64,000 nt of DNA from Cylicocyclus nassatus (taxonomy: Eukaryota; Nematoda; Chromadorea; Rhabditida; Strongylidae), in contig CATQJL010000001.1 of assembly GCA_958299035.1 (NCBI GenBank), positions 26,453,521-26,517,520 on the forward strand. The letters are read 5' to 3'. Positions 24,217-34,941 of the stretch are shown piece after piece. Position 1 is the stretch's first letter. Each line of letters starts with the position of its first letter. A model generated the notes under the pieces. That model searched no databases. It had not been told where the DNA came from and worked only from the letters and a program-made list of their open reading frames with translations. A program made the translations under genes and the position numbers.

Positions 24217-24523
24217 ATGTCGCACAAACTAATGTTCGTTCTCATTCTGATGCATGTGTGTGGTGTTACGGGTTGTGGAAAAGACCTTCTTGGTTGTTTA
24301 TTTCCTTGCTTGACTTCGCATGAAAAGAAGGGGGACTGTTATGAAGTATGTTTGCACGTATTTCACCTAAAGTAATCTGACTTGTTTATTATTTTAGCCA
24401 AATTGCGAAGAAAAGTGCCACCGGAAATTTCCGCATGACCAGCAGGGATACATCAACTGTTATTGGGAGTGTATGAGAGAAACATTGCGTAACAAAACCG
24501 AAAAACTAGCTAAAAAAAGTTGA
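24217..24523 (+). CDS. secreted 8-cysteine peptide
   Basis: Two exons, 24217-24345 and 24398-24523, are joined in phase 0 across a 52-base intron (GTATGTTTGC...TTATTTTAG). The product is 84 residues. Residues 1-19 form a signal peptide (MSHKLMFVLILMHVCGVTG). The mature part has eight cysteines, C20-x6-C27-x3-C31-x9-C41-x4-C46-x3-C50-x13-C64-x3-C68, with three C-x3-C pairs, followed by a basic tail to S84. No known family was recognised. The three C-x3-C pairs suggest a disulfide-linked helical fold, which is inference. It is probably secreted from gland, gut or body wall. The ATG is chosen by the acceptor six bases upstream and the immediate hydrophobic stretch. AATAAA follows 33 bases after the stop. 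It is not closely similar to genes A-D. Confidence 0.8.
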
Positions 24524-24556
24524 GAATGAATGATCAGGCTAAACATGTGCTATTAA

Positions 24557-24562
24557 AATAAA
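24557..24562 (+). terminator. polyadenylation signal of the 8-cysteine peptide gene
   Basis: AATAAA lies 33 bases after the TGA at 24521-24523, a usual distance for a short nematode 3' UTR. Confidence 0.7.
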
Positions 24563-24700
24563 CATCGATGGACTTCACCTGATATGATCGTTGTTTGTTA
24601 CATTATCATATGTTAGAGAATGTCCCATGCTCGACTGCTCATCAATGACCTTCTTTTGAGGACCTACCTTTTGAAGGCAAATACTGGATGCAAATTTTGA

Positions 24701-24865
24701 GAGTATCGTACTTACAGTCAGGTGTCTTACGTTTCTCATCATGTGTAAGAATGGGGGAAAGTAGAACAAGAAAAGCATCTATACGCAACAATCTGAGTAT
24801 CGTACTTACGGTATCAGGTGCCTTACGTTTCTCATCATACGTAAGAATGGGGGAAAGGAGAAATC
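24701..24865. repeat. 94-bp tandem duplication
   Basis: GAGTATCGTACTTAC recurs at 24701 and 24795. Each copy is followed by CAGGTGYCTTACGTTTCTCA and then GTAAGAATGGGGGAAAG. Frames read on both strands here come from the repeat. Confidence 0.8.
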
Positions 24866-25124
24866 TGAGCTCTCCGGAAATGTTATGGCATACAGCTACG
24901 TTTGTGACAGTCATCTATACACTTGTTTGAGGGTTAGTGTTTGGTAAATGGAGCTTGTAGTAATCTGAACTGTGTGCAGTACTATGAGATAGCGTTTCAA
25001 CTATCAGTGTGCTGAAGCTGTTTATTGCAGCATAACCAAACGTATTTAACTATTTTACTGCAGTTTTGTTTGCAAGCAATTAGCTTACGATTGAGAAATG
25101 CACAACATCGCGGATAAGACTTGA

Positions 25125-25403
25125 ATGGCTAACTCAGAACATTACTGCACATTACTTAAAACAATTGTTCTCATTCTAAACCGACTTTGCGGCTTCCTGG
25201 TTGATGAATTCTCAGCTCTTACTAAATTAGCTATTGATTCTGATATACCATTTGTGACAGATAAGGACATATGTCTTTTTGCTAAGCAAGGTAATCAAGG
25301 TTTTGTGAACGCTATTAGCTAAACGCTAGCACCCTATTAGATTTTTTCAGGTTTTAAAGTATCCGTGAACATCGTCAAAAATGCAAAAATCTGGCAAATG
25401 TAG
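25125..25403 (+). CDS. probable two-exon small gene, unknown function
   Basis: Exons 25125-25290 and 25351-25403 are separated by a 60-base intron (GTAATCAAGG...TTTTTTCAG), phase 1 to phase 1, giving 72 residues. The start is fixed by a TGA codon directly before the ATG. The N-terminal part has a hydrophobic stretch (about residues 11-22, TIVLILNRLCGF), which is not a clean signal peptide. The C-terminal part reads KQGFKVSVNIVKNAKIWQM. There are three cysteines. No family was recognised. AATAAA occurs at 25558 and 25575. The model rests only on the good short-intron signals and continuous reading across the junction; further exons upstream are possible. Confidence 0.4.
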
Positions 25404-26994
25404 TTTCTATCAAGAAAACTGCAGTCTAAGAAATACTGTCAATACACTCTACTACCGTCGAGAGTATAAACTCGGTCTGGACGAAAACATTCAAAATCAA
25501 CCAAACTTTATTAAACTTTTCATCCCACTCAACAAAGGAAATGCCATGAATACTTTGAATAAAATTTATTGACAAATAAATACCAGGTCGAACACATGTA
25601 TTATGTACAGTGAATTATTAAGCATCCAAAGAGCTTTATGCTATCAATCTGTCACAGCATAAAAGCCAATTGCAACTCTATAATACGAGCATGCCATCTT
25701 TTCACTTATTGGAAACCTTTCGAACGCTACGGGGAAAGTGGAACAATTTTTTTGAATAACTTTTCCCAAGTTTTTGCGGGCTGATCTTTTTCAAAAGGAA
25801 TTTGACCCTTAAAAAATTTTGTGATAGTTGGCGCTAAAGTTCGTGCTTAAGAAGAACGAATTCGATATCTTACCATATAGTGCACCTATAACTTTGATTT
25901 CAGAAAATAGCAGCAATTTTGCGGCTCATAACAGATGTTGAAGCGTAGCTTTTCATAAGTCATCAAAAACGAAGGATATAGTATTTCGAATTTTGCAATT
26001 TTGGGTTCGGTGCCAGAAAAAGAAAGCCGTTAGCTAGCCCCAAAATTCTGTACGAATTTCTTTACGTAACAGTAGTGCACACACTATTGCAGCAGGTTTC
26101 AGTCTTACATGGAAACGCGAAATAAAATATTTTTTGAAAAATGCCATTCCAGGAGAAAAACCCTATTACTGCACTTTTCAGCAAAAACACACGCTGTTTG
26201 ACGTATCAGAAACTTACAGGATTTAGGTTAGCAGTAAATTAAGTGATAATTCTGGCTTTCAGTTGTGTTTTTATACAGTGTTGAGGGGACCTCGTTTCTG
26301 CAAAATGACATTTTCCATAAATTTGTGGTTTTGGCATTTCCATGCAGGACCGAAGCTGCTACAGTATAGTATGGACGACCTTGCGCATGAAATTTCAACA
26401 GTTTTTTTGCGCTAGTCCTTATGCAGATTTCTGTTTGGTAACAGAAATTTGCATAAGGACTAGCGCAAAGCGCCTCGGAATCGCAATATTCTAAAGGCTT
26501 TATTTCAAATTTTCGTTTTTGGGGCTAGTTTATGAAAATTTACAGCTCTAAGAACATTTGGCATTTTAAGAAGAGGACATTGAGAACTATCATAAAGCGC
26601 AAACATTTTATTATTTTTAGAAAACCAAATAGTGAATTTGAAACTACTGCTATATGTAGAAGGTTCGAAATTTTGTTCAGATTACGCAAGAACTTTCGCC
26701 AATCTAATATATAATCCGCACTTCAGTGAAATCTAAAGATTTTTGCGACTATTTATGTTTGCACAATTCACAAAGATAAGCCAGATATAACAACCCATGC
26801 CCCTTTCTATCGACCAAGTAGTTGCGTCACTGATTTTATTGCCATCTTGTTTGAATGAGCCTTAAGAAAACCTCCTACACTTTTATTTTCATCAATATTT
26901 GCTGAACATTTCCAAGAGTTTTTGTTGTTCTATAATGTAGGTTTAAGGATACTGATTTCAAAATGTGTAGGCCATTCTCAAAAAACCCAGGAAT
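25404..26994. other. no gene seen
   Basis: Apart from the hairpin at 26407-26468, this AT-rich stretch has no supported exon. The 63-codon frame at 25381-25572 overlaps the second exon of the gene before it in another frame and is not taken as coding. Confidence 0.45.
26407..26468. repeat. near-perfect 29-bp hairpin with 4-base loop
   Basis: Arms 26407-26435 (TTGCGCTAGTCCTTATGCAG...) and 26440-26468 pair with a single mismatch around the loop TGGT. No target duplication is clear. It could be a minimal foldback element or a transcribed hairpin. Confidence 0.8.
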
Positions 26995-27345
26995 TTGACT
27001 CTAGTGCCATCGAACTGAGTGAATCTGTAAAGCAGTCCCACCATTCTTGAAACACTTCATTACATATCATAGGCCCTAAAAAAATTCGTAATTTTTCAAA
27101 TCAAATGTTATGTATAGAATGACAATGAATGCGGGTTGGTTGCTGCACAAAAAATCACATTAACACAGCATCAAGCTTTCCAACAGTTTGGCTTTTTCAG
27201 TAATAGATTGATTTTGGATGCGTGGCAGCTTGTCCCTCACGAATTTCTTACATATCATAGGCCTTTAAAGAATTTCGTAATTTTTCAAATCAAATGTTAT
27301 GTATAGAATGACAATGAATGCGGATTGGTTGCTGCACAAAAAAGC
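26995..27345 (+). promoter_or_regulatory. upstream module of gene A, internally duplicated
   Basis: Sequence beginning TGACTCTAGTGCCATCGAAC and running to GGATTGGTTGCTGCAC is shared with the regions upstream of gene B (37927-38400) and gene C (44490-44710). In A the segment around CATATCATAGG...TTGGTTGCTGCAC is present twice, 188 bases apart (27063 and 27251). The conservation suggests promoter material carried along with the gene duplications. Confidence 0.6.
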
Positions 27346-27413
27346 TATTTCGTGCTTTTTTTCTTTTTTTTTCTTTAACATTCGAAGCATTTCAAACGTT
27401 CACGATATTGTTT

Positions 27414-27440
27414 CAGCTGTTTTTGTCAACAAATATAAAT
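27414..27440 (+). promoter_or_regulatory. core promoter of gene A: CAGCTG plus TATA box
   Basis: CAGCTG (27414-27419), an E-box, lies 14 bases before TATAAAT (27434-27440), itself 50 bases before the ATG at 27484. The same arrangement stands before genes B and C. Confidence 0.6.
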
Positions 27441-27483
27441 GCGAGCCAAGCACTGATATGTTTCATAATCTAAGAGTTACTAC

Positions 27484-30400
27484 ATGCTGACGCTGTTTCT
27501 TTTGTTGTTAGCAGGTGCATTCAGCCTGAATGTGCCTTCGAACCTCGGTTGCAAACCGGAGGAAATAGCGGGACGTAAGCTTTGGAGACACTTTCGAGAA
27601 CTTTCTCTCGCACAAATCACAATCAATCCTATCAAAGAATGTGCCATGCCATAATAAGCAAAGTCTGCAAACCGTAAAAGTAACGGCACATATTCAGCAT
27701 GCCTTTCTGATCACACATGCCCATCCTCAGATTGGACGTGCATCGGAGGTGACTGCTGTATGGAGAGTGAAGTACGTTTTGCTTTTCCTTTTTACAGTAT
27801 GCATTTGTAATTGGTAGAATGATCCTCAATCATCCAGGTGTTGATTTCTACTTACTTTGTTTCTAAGAGTTTGTAGGGAAGGTAACGTTTTACTGAGAAC
27901 AAAACTTACGTAAAGTCCAAAAAATAGGACTCGATTTCCGAACCACAAGAAACTATAACATACTCGACTTTAACAAAAATTTTGTCTAATGTATATTTGA
28001 TAGACTGCTGTTCAAAAAAATTGGTTTTAGTCCGATGACCAAAAGATTCCCTGTCTAATATACCCAGGTGAGACGAGAGCAAGTAGGATCTCAGATGTTC
28101 TCGTATTTAAAAGCTTGCGGGTTCAAAGGACTCATCATGCAGTATCTTTTGTATGAAGTGGAGATAGAAAGTTAATAAGCTTTGGGACCTCGTGCCCTCC
28201 GAATAATCTCGAGAAAATATCGAAAACAGCACAATATAGATAACGTATTAGAGCACATCATTATTGCTGCATAATATAACGACTAACAATGGCAAGATCT
28301 TACAAGAAAAGTTTGTTTAGTCGAAGTGGCCTTTCTAAACGGGATGTGTAACATATTGAAGGGCATAAAATGCTGATTCCAAATCTGCCTTCCTTATCTG
28401 CAGAACCCTTACGGACGAAGAGTTATGAGCGTTTTTTGGAGCCAAAAATTATATGTGCATTCGGGATAAACTGTGTTGCTAAAACCTTACCAGCCCTCAA
28501 ATAATGCCACCAAGTGTGATATTTTATTTCAAAGTTTGTTTGAATAAAGTGCACTAATGAATATCACCGTTCCTTGAAGGGCTAGAAAAAGTATTACGGC
28601 TGTTTTTATCCTACTAGCACATTCAATTTTTTGCTTCAATAAGCGCTCATAACTTCTCGTCAATATAAACGTTCTGCAGATGAAGAAGGCAGATTTGAAA
28701 TCAGCATTTTATACCCTTCAATACGGTATACATCTTATCTAAAAAGATCACTTCGACTAAACATGCATTCCTTGTCAGCGATAAAGTGTGCGCATGATGC
28801 TTAACAGCTAGGTTCTTACATTTTCAACGCTGTTTGCTCTCTGTCGTACTAGTCTCTGGTAAGGAGTTTTTTGAAGTAAAAGCTTTACTTGACTAAGACT
28901 AAAAAAAACTCGAGTAAAAACTTTTACGCTTATTGTTATGTAGGTTGCTCAAAGGTGCAAAAGTTATCGTTGAATTCTGTGCAAAACCTCTTCCAATACT
29001 ACCCGAAGTTTTGACCGAAGCCTTCTCCATTCAAAAATAAGAAAATCACGCTGTAGGAATGTGAATGGCTCCAGTCATTCCTAGACCTCCAGAAATCCCA
29101 GAACCCATTCAACAATGTAGAATGATTTCAAAAGTTTGACTTTTTGTATCAACGTATTATGTGACTTTGGAGCACATACATTTACGATGTAATACATAAA
29201 ATCTTTAAGCAGGGAACGATACTTGGTTACCCCGGCCATTCATAATGATTTGTGTATCAAAAAATGCGCCTTTTAATGCTGGTTCGAATACTGTTTTCCA
29301 TATCTGCGAAACGAAAACCTGGATTGAGTTATGATTATTTTTTCAAAAATGAATTGCGCTACGGCGAAGTGTGAAAATCATTAATAAAAATTTTTCTTTC
29401 CTTATCAAATGCTGAATATTGTTTAGATAGGTATAAATACAACGCTACAACTTTCAAGATTCTCCTCAATAGCTTCAAACGATAAAATAGATCAAATTGG
29501 GTAATTTTAACTACCTGAAAGTACGCAAATTTTCTACGAAAAAAGGTTCATAACTGCCTTCAAATGATCGTTTCGCAGATTTCGAGCACAGATTTGGAAT
29601 CAGCGTTTTGAGATGCACCTTATGGTATACATCGTATTTCACATGGCCGTGGTCACCAAGTATCGTTTCCCTGTAGATGTGGAATACAAATACATACTTT
29701 GAGAAATTTCGTCTTAAAGAAGGAGGACATTTTTTCTTCGTTGCAAGTACAAGTCCATAGTATCAAAAAGTACACAACGTTTTAATAATCATCATTACCA
29801 ATTATCAAACAAATATTGGTCCTTCCCCAGCTACATACCTTGCCAGAGAGATAGCAAAGACAGAGCAAAGCAAACTCTACAACAAGATCAGCATCTGCAT
29901 TACATATATCTCAAACAAAAATTGAAGCCAAAAACTCAAGAGAGAGAGAGAGAAAGAGTATCACTCCAGTACGGGAACCATAGTTCTGGAGAATTCTACG
30001 AATAACTTGGTCACGCGTTCTGTGCATCATGCATTCATATATACTCGCTGTAATTTTTAATGACTAGGAAGTAAAAAATAAAGAGCTGATTGCAAAATCC
30101 AACCATGTTTCTCTAAAACATGTAATTGGTATACTACAAATACATGTTACAAATCTTTATGTATAATGGAACGTATCCCCACTTTAGCAATCAATTAATT
30201 ATAACATGAAAATTCCGATGCAACGGCAATTTCCTGGTCTTCACCTATTTTTTTTTGAATTCTTGCTTTGAGAAAACTAGCGAGTGCATTTTACAAACAC
30301 TACAATGTGTTCATATATACTAGCTAGCTGGCCTAACCGGCTCCGTCCGGCTCTGTCAGTACATTATGATAATTACCATTTCCGATTTTTTGCACATTTT

Positions 30401-31233
30401 CCTGCCCCTATCTCCACTCTTCATTATGTTTTGGCAATCAAATGCTCCCTTACCTGCCGTGACTCCCAGCCCCGTATCTCGAAGTTTGCAAAAAATTGAT
30501 AAAATCAATAAAAACGACCAATAATTCAAAGAACTGTTGTATTATAATCAGCATGCTCGCTTATCCCCCCCCCCTTGAACCAACTCCCGGTCCCGCAGCT
30601 CAAGTTTTGCAAAAATTGATAAAGTCGGTATCGATTGATAACGAAAAGTAGCCTACGAAACCCGCTCTGCACCAAAGTGTATGTATGCCAAGTTTGGTCC
30701 GGATCAGTCTAGAAATAAAAATTTCTATTCGGAACGTACGTACATACCATAAGGACAGACGAACATACAGACAGACAAACAAACAGACAGACAGACATTC
30801 AGTTTCATGTAGAAAAATGACCAAATTGGGCACCTTCAGGGCTTCCTTGAACATGGGTGCGATTTTTGGAGTAATAAATATTTCTGATTTTGACTCCAAA
30901 CTTCGCGTAAATATCACTTTATGCGGATGTTCAATCATCACCTTGCAAAGCTTTTGTTCCATCAAACACTACCCACCCATGGTAATCACTCTGCTACGGT
31001 AACATGCAAAGCACCACTAATTTATTGACAACCTAAAATGTCTCATTTTGGAATATTAATATCATATTTTGCAGATCATCCAGCTGAAAGACGACGGAGG
31101 TATGTCTACTTGGGGCACACTGAAGTATGTTTTTGGCGTGTATTGCTACTATAGTTAGTATTAACATCCCCTAATTTTAGAAAACTGTTTCATGCAGAAT
31201 AACATTCAGCAACATGAATTTGGTTTTTGCTGA
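27484..31233 (+). CDS. gene A: small secreted cysteine-rich protein
   Basis: Model: exons 27484-27574, 27698-27771, 31075-31099 (25 bases) and 31181-31233, phases 1, 0, 1; 80 residues. Residues 1-14 are a signal peptide (MLTLFLLLLAGAFS). Cysteines are C23, C32-x5-C38-x5... to C45, then CC at 50-51, and in the last exon C66 and the final C80. Exon 2 matches that of B, C and D in position, phase and cysteine order; it resembles the lustrin/EB-type CP..x..C...CC modules of nematode secreted proteins, though not decisively. The microexon is aligned with those of B and C. Intron 2 is 3.3 kb and holds MITEs at 28303 and 29210 and the dispersed repeat near 30554. Exons 1-2 are well supported; exons 3-4 depend on alignment with B and C. 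AATAAA lies at 31244. Confidence 0.6.
28303..28774. mobile_element. PIF/Harbinger-like MITE in intron 2 of gene A
   Basis: The ends are CAAGAAAAGTTTGTTTAGTC and the complement of GACTAAACATGCATTCCTTG, flanked by TTA (28300-28302) and TCA (28775-28777). The arms carry the CAAGG-family phrase TGCTGATTCCAAATCTGCC and its complement near 28685-28710. The TIR includes TTAGTCGAAGTGG, as in other copies. Confidence 0.75.
29210..29673. mobile_element. foldback MITE in intron 2 of gene A
   Basis: The ends are CAGGGAACGATACTTGGTTA and the complement of CACCAAGTATCGTTTCCCTG. The interior phrase GATTTGGAATCAGCGTTTTG (29600-29620) places it near the CAAGG family. The flanks are AAG and TAG, so the target duplication is not exact. 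Confidence 0.65.
29939..29959. repeat. GA microsatellite
   Basis: About ten GA units with one interruption, in intron 2 of gene A. Confidence 0.85.
30554..30805 (-). repeat. dispersed repeat with CTGT microsatellite head (copy 1 of 2)
   Basis: Read on the minus strand it begins with a (CTGT)n run, then GTTCCGAATAGAA, GATCCGGACCAAACTTGGCA, a TATCGAT-rich segment and TTGAGCTGCGGGACCGGGAG. The copy at 60017-60320 has the same order on the plus strand, and the tail alone recurs in the satellite at 14745-15005. Frames of 105-121 codons here are by-products of the repeat. Its transposon class is not established. Confidence 0.7.
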
Positions 31234-31243
31234 CAAGGAGAGC

Positions 31244-31249
31244 AATAAA
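31244..31249 (+). terminator. possible polyadenylation signal of gene A
   Basis: AATAAA lies 11 bases after the modelled stop. The site aligned with the signal of B and C (near 31289) reads AATTAA here, so gene A has lost or shifted its canonical signal. Confidence 0.4.
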
Positions 31250-31472
31250 TTATTTGCAGAATCGAGTGTTAGTTAATAGTGTATACTCAATTAACAAAGC
31301 GATCAAGAACAAGAATGTTGTCGTGAAAACCTTCTAAAAGAGGAGTGAGTACGATGACGAGGGACAGCCTGAATACACTTATTTGAGCATAAGCAAATTT
31401 TTACCTGAAAATACAGACATTGTAGGGTGAGGCATTCAAAGAAGTGTCATTTATATTAGGGTGATCGGCAAA

Positions 31473-32322
31473 AAAATGGGGCACTCGATTTTTATTAAAT
31501 TTTGAGATTTTCTGTTTCAATCAACAACAAGCAGGCTGCAACGTAAACGTCGCTTAGCGACCTTCGCCTATTATTCTGGCAAAGCGTCAACGCTCCTCTC
31601 CCAGAACCCTACGCGTGGCGCCTTGAAGAACTCGAACGCGTTTTTTTGAACATCGCTCATTTTTGCGCTGCCATACCGTAAGGTTATAGAGCTGATACAC
31701 CATTCGAAAGAGCTCTTCATGCTCTTTCAAACAATATATTAAACATCCAGGATTTCTTTTTAATTCTGCATAAAAAAGCGAAATACCTGAAAAATCGCGA
31801 TTTTTTGAGGCAACAAAAACCAATAAATCAAGTTTCAATCTCTATTTTCCAAAAACAGATAAAATTGAGGTAAGCTGTATATGGATGAATAGAGCGCAAA
31901 TCTATCAGAAGGTACTTAGAAAACATGCGTTCACCCGCAAAGAACTGAATAACGCGTATCTTTGTTCTTGAAGCTGCTAATGGCCATATCTATCTCTCTC
32001 TCTCTTACCATCTCTTAACTTTGAAAGGAAGCCACCAAGACGTCGTGGGTTTGGTGACTGTCCCACCACCCATTCCAGCTTCAGCAGTGGTACTTTGGGC
32101 GGTCTCAGATGTTTCGCTGCGTAGATACTGGTCAAACTTCATAAATTATCGAAGTGGTTAACTTTGCATTTCAACCGCTATAAACATTATTAGGTATGTA
32201 AATGACCTTATATAGGTATTTTCTCAAAGAGAATAATTTATTTTAGCATCTATCAAAATTGGGAAGATTAATCACTTTCCTTTCTTGAGAAATCTACAGT
32301 TATACTCTAGGTGCCCCATTTT
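31473..32322. mobile_element. possible element bounded by a 12-bp inverted repeat
   Basis: AAAATGGGGCAC (31473-31484) and GTGCCCCATTTT (32311-32322) are exact inverted copies 850 bases apart. The interval has no counterpart downstream of genes B and C. No target duplication was recognised. The minus-strand 83-codon frame inside (31587-31838) has no known domain. Confidence 0.35.
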
Positions 32323-32327
32323 GGGTG

Positions 32328-32451
32328 GAGGAACGAACGCCTCAATTAGGCACCGCCTCCGCGGACCACTGGTCCCAACACGATGCATAACAGTAGGACG
32401 AAAGGACCAGCAGCCCGCGGAGGCGATGCCTAATTGAGGCGTTCGTTCCTC
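32328..32451. mobile_element. GC-rich palindromic MITE
   Basis: Arms of about 37 bases pair with one or two mismatches: GAGGAACGAACGCCTCAATT at the left and its complement ending GCGTTCGTTCCTC at the right. Total length 124 bases. The interior has GGACCACTGGTCC. It directly abuts the possible element ending at 32322. Confidence 0.7.
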
Positions 32452-34653
32452 TACCCCCCCATTTTCCATCTCCCTAACAGCATTTTCAGCTCTGCGAAAA
32501 ATGGCTCCATGTATTTTGCAAACATGATTTGGAAATTTTCGAATACGAGCGATTTCAGTTGAATGCAAGGAAGCCAGCGTGATTTTCATGGGTGTCAAGC
32601 AAAAATTTACTATTTTTTGAAACCTTTACATTACATGTGTATTTCGTAATATTTGTGCACATGGAAATGAAAGACACAATGTGCGCAAAAAAGCGCATGA
32701 TCGCTTTGTGTAGGCAGATGGCTTCACGGCGTTCGCAAAAAGTTGAATCTGATGGTTTGAACAGCCATTAATTCTAGAACATTCTTTTACTTTGCTCTGA
32801 AATAATGCAATATTTCAAGAACGACCCTCTAGTTGAGAGATGAAGCTAGAGAGCACAAGTTTGCAGCCACATTCAAAGATCATTTGAAAATAACATAGGT
32901 GTTGTTTGTAAGTATGAGTGACGACACGAGAACCATAAATTGGGTGCTCTGCCTTAGTGACTCGTTATCAAAGCTGCTTCAAATCAAAAAAGTTTTATAC
33001 TCCAAAAAATGATTTAGTCTGGGTCAGATCAACGACACAACGCTAGCTTACCAAATTATCGTATAGTAATCAAGTGAACCTCATTCCTAATCTGTTTAAT
33101 CATGAAAATCAGAGTATGAGCAGGAATACTACTGCCAACACTCGTGACCTGCTTAGGGCACTTCTGGATGAGTGATTTGAAAGGATGCAAGATTATTCAC
33201 AGAACATAGCACTTGTGTTGCACCTACACGCTACAGCGGATGGATTACTGTAGTACCATGACTGAACTCAGCATTCCATCTTGGATTTTTTTCTCAGCAT
33301 TCCATCTAAATCTTTCTCTACTCCGTTAAGTTGGTTACGTACGTGAAAACGCCATGAACTAAGGCGAATTTGTTTTAGAAAAGTTTGTGTTTTGCATTAT
33401 TTGGCTGCCACGAGGGCCCGCTGTGGTGATAGACTAGATTTGAGATATCAACTTTTATATCATCCGTAACAACAACCACGAGCAGTCATTGGCTTAACAG
33501 TTGGCTAAGGAATAAAAATTGAAGTCAATACCTTTTTTCAAAAACTTGCAGAACGATTTGAGATTGAATCGTCAGCCAACTGGCTAATGCTGCTTACTTA
33601 GTTACTGCTCTGCCACCTTCTATAGCCGACAAAGTCTACAGTCCTTGAGATCGGCCATTTCGCCTTGCCTTCTCCCAGCAGCCTACCTTTGGCGACGGTT
33701 GATGTGTGTCATACCTTTGTCATACCTCTGTCATACCTTTATGAATTCAAAAAATTCAAAGCTGATCCTACAGTGCAAAAGCTGAATACAATTTGATGGG
33801 TCATATTGTCGCCATGAATTGTGAATGACTACAAGCATTTTACTCGTGAGTTTTTTTTATGGTTTTCAGCACGGTCCTGAAAAATCTGAATTTACTCAAA
33901 CGATTACCTACACTCATTTCAAATGATCAAATGAGTTACTAAACACCGCATGCACTATGGCGTCCTTGTGGTTAAAAGCTCAGCCAAATGCCGCCAAAAA
34001 CTGGTACACTTACATCATTCGAGGAGCTGTGTTTTTTGAAAAAGAGGAAAACTTGAGGATACCGATAACGTACACCAGATAACATTCGTCTACACCATCG
34101 CCGAAATAATGATTAAAAGAAAATAATGACAGCGCACATCCTAAATAAATAAGCTGTCATATTGCTTCGTGTCTGGACATGCTCCTTGCCAAAGGGATGT
34201 GGACAAAACGATTTGAAAGAATTGAACCTAATCTTTCATTACTTACCAACTTTCAAAATTTGATTTATGTTGGTATAAAACTGCACGCCTTTGAATCCCT
34301 ACTTTTGGGTGTAAGTTTTGTGCAACACAAGTCTGGAAGTTTCTTTTGATTTGTAAGCTTTTTTCTTCCAGTTTCTTATGTACGCTTTCGTTTCAATAAT
34401 TTTTTTCTGAATTTGTGCATTTGGAATCAAAGGACCAGATTTTAGAGGTCTCTTTCCTAGTCTTCCTCCGAATTTACCGGAAAAGTGCGTGATCTATCAA
34501 AAACATGCGTAGTTATTACTAGAGAATCTTGCGCAACAAAATACATTCGGATCAAAACTTCCAAAATTTTTTGAGCTGATTTCTTAATGTAAAGTTGGAC
34601 CGTTGCAGTTATTTTAAATTTTAAAATCTTAACCGCAAATCAATTTCACCTCT
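32452..34653. other. downstream flank of gene A, then no gene seen
   Basis: About 32500-33000 resembles the flanks downstream of B (40620-40900) and C (48470-48730), sharing for example GATTTCAGTTGAATGC and AAAAGCGCATGAT; this marks the extent of the A repeat unit. The rest holds no supported exon. A 12-base motif TGTCATACCTYT is repeated three times at 33708-33741. Confidence 0.45.
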
Positions 34654-34866
34654 TTGGCTGCAGAGGGACTTCCTACATTCGATAGTAGAAAAACAAGGTG
34701 CTTCTACTATTTTCCAACGGCAAAATATCTGGGGAACAGAAAGGGCAATTCTATCGATTACGAGTGGAAAACTGTAAGGAGTCAACTTTCCAACAAAATC
34801 AATACCATATCCTGGACGAAGTTGATTTTTTGGCAATGGTGCGACAAAACTTACGGACCAACCTAA
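34654..34866 (+). other. open frame of unknown standing followed by AATAAA
   Basis: A 70-codon frame ends ...CDKTYGPT and is followed by AATAAA at 34878-34883. It lacks an ATG near its start (first codon TTG), so it could be a last exon entered after CTTTGGCTGCAG near 34663. It contains the segment RCFYYFPTA and only two cysteines; no domain could be assigned. It overlaps an equally long minus-strand frame. Confidence 0.2.
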
Positions 34867-34890
34867 TACAATAACACAATAAATCGAGTT

Positions 34891-34941
34891 ATGTCACAAC
34901 TTGTTAGAGCTTTGATGGTTGCGATAATCATCATTCATCAG
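34891..34941 (+). CDS. possible signal-peptide exon, rest of gene not found
   Basis: ATG at 34891 opens 17 codons, MSQLVRALMVAIIIIHQ, ending in phase 0 at a good donor (GTGAGAAG). This is a plausible signal-peptide first exon like those of A-D, but no matching second exon could be found downstream. Confidence 0.25.

Noticed and set aside
30600..31002. Overlapping 105- and 121-codon frames on both strands
   Set aside because: Both are created by the CTGT-headed dispersed repeat.
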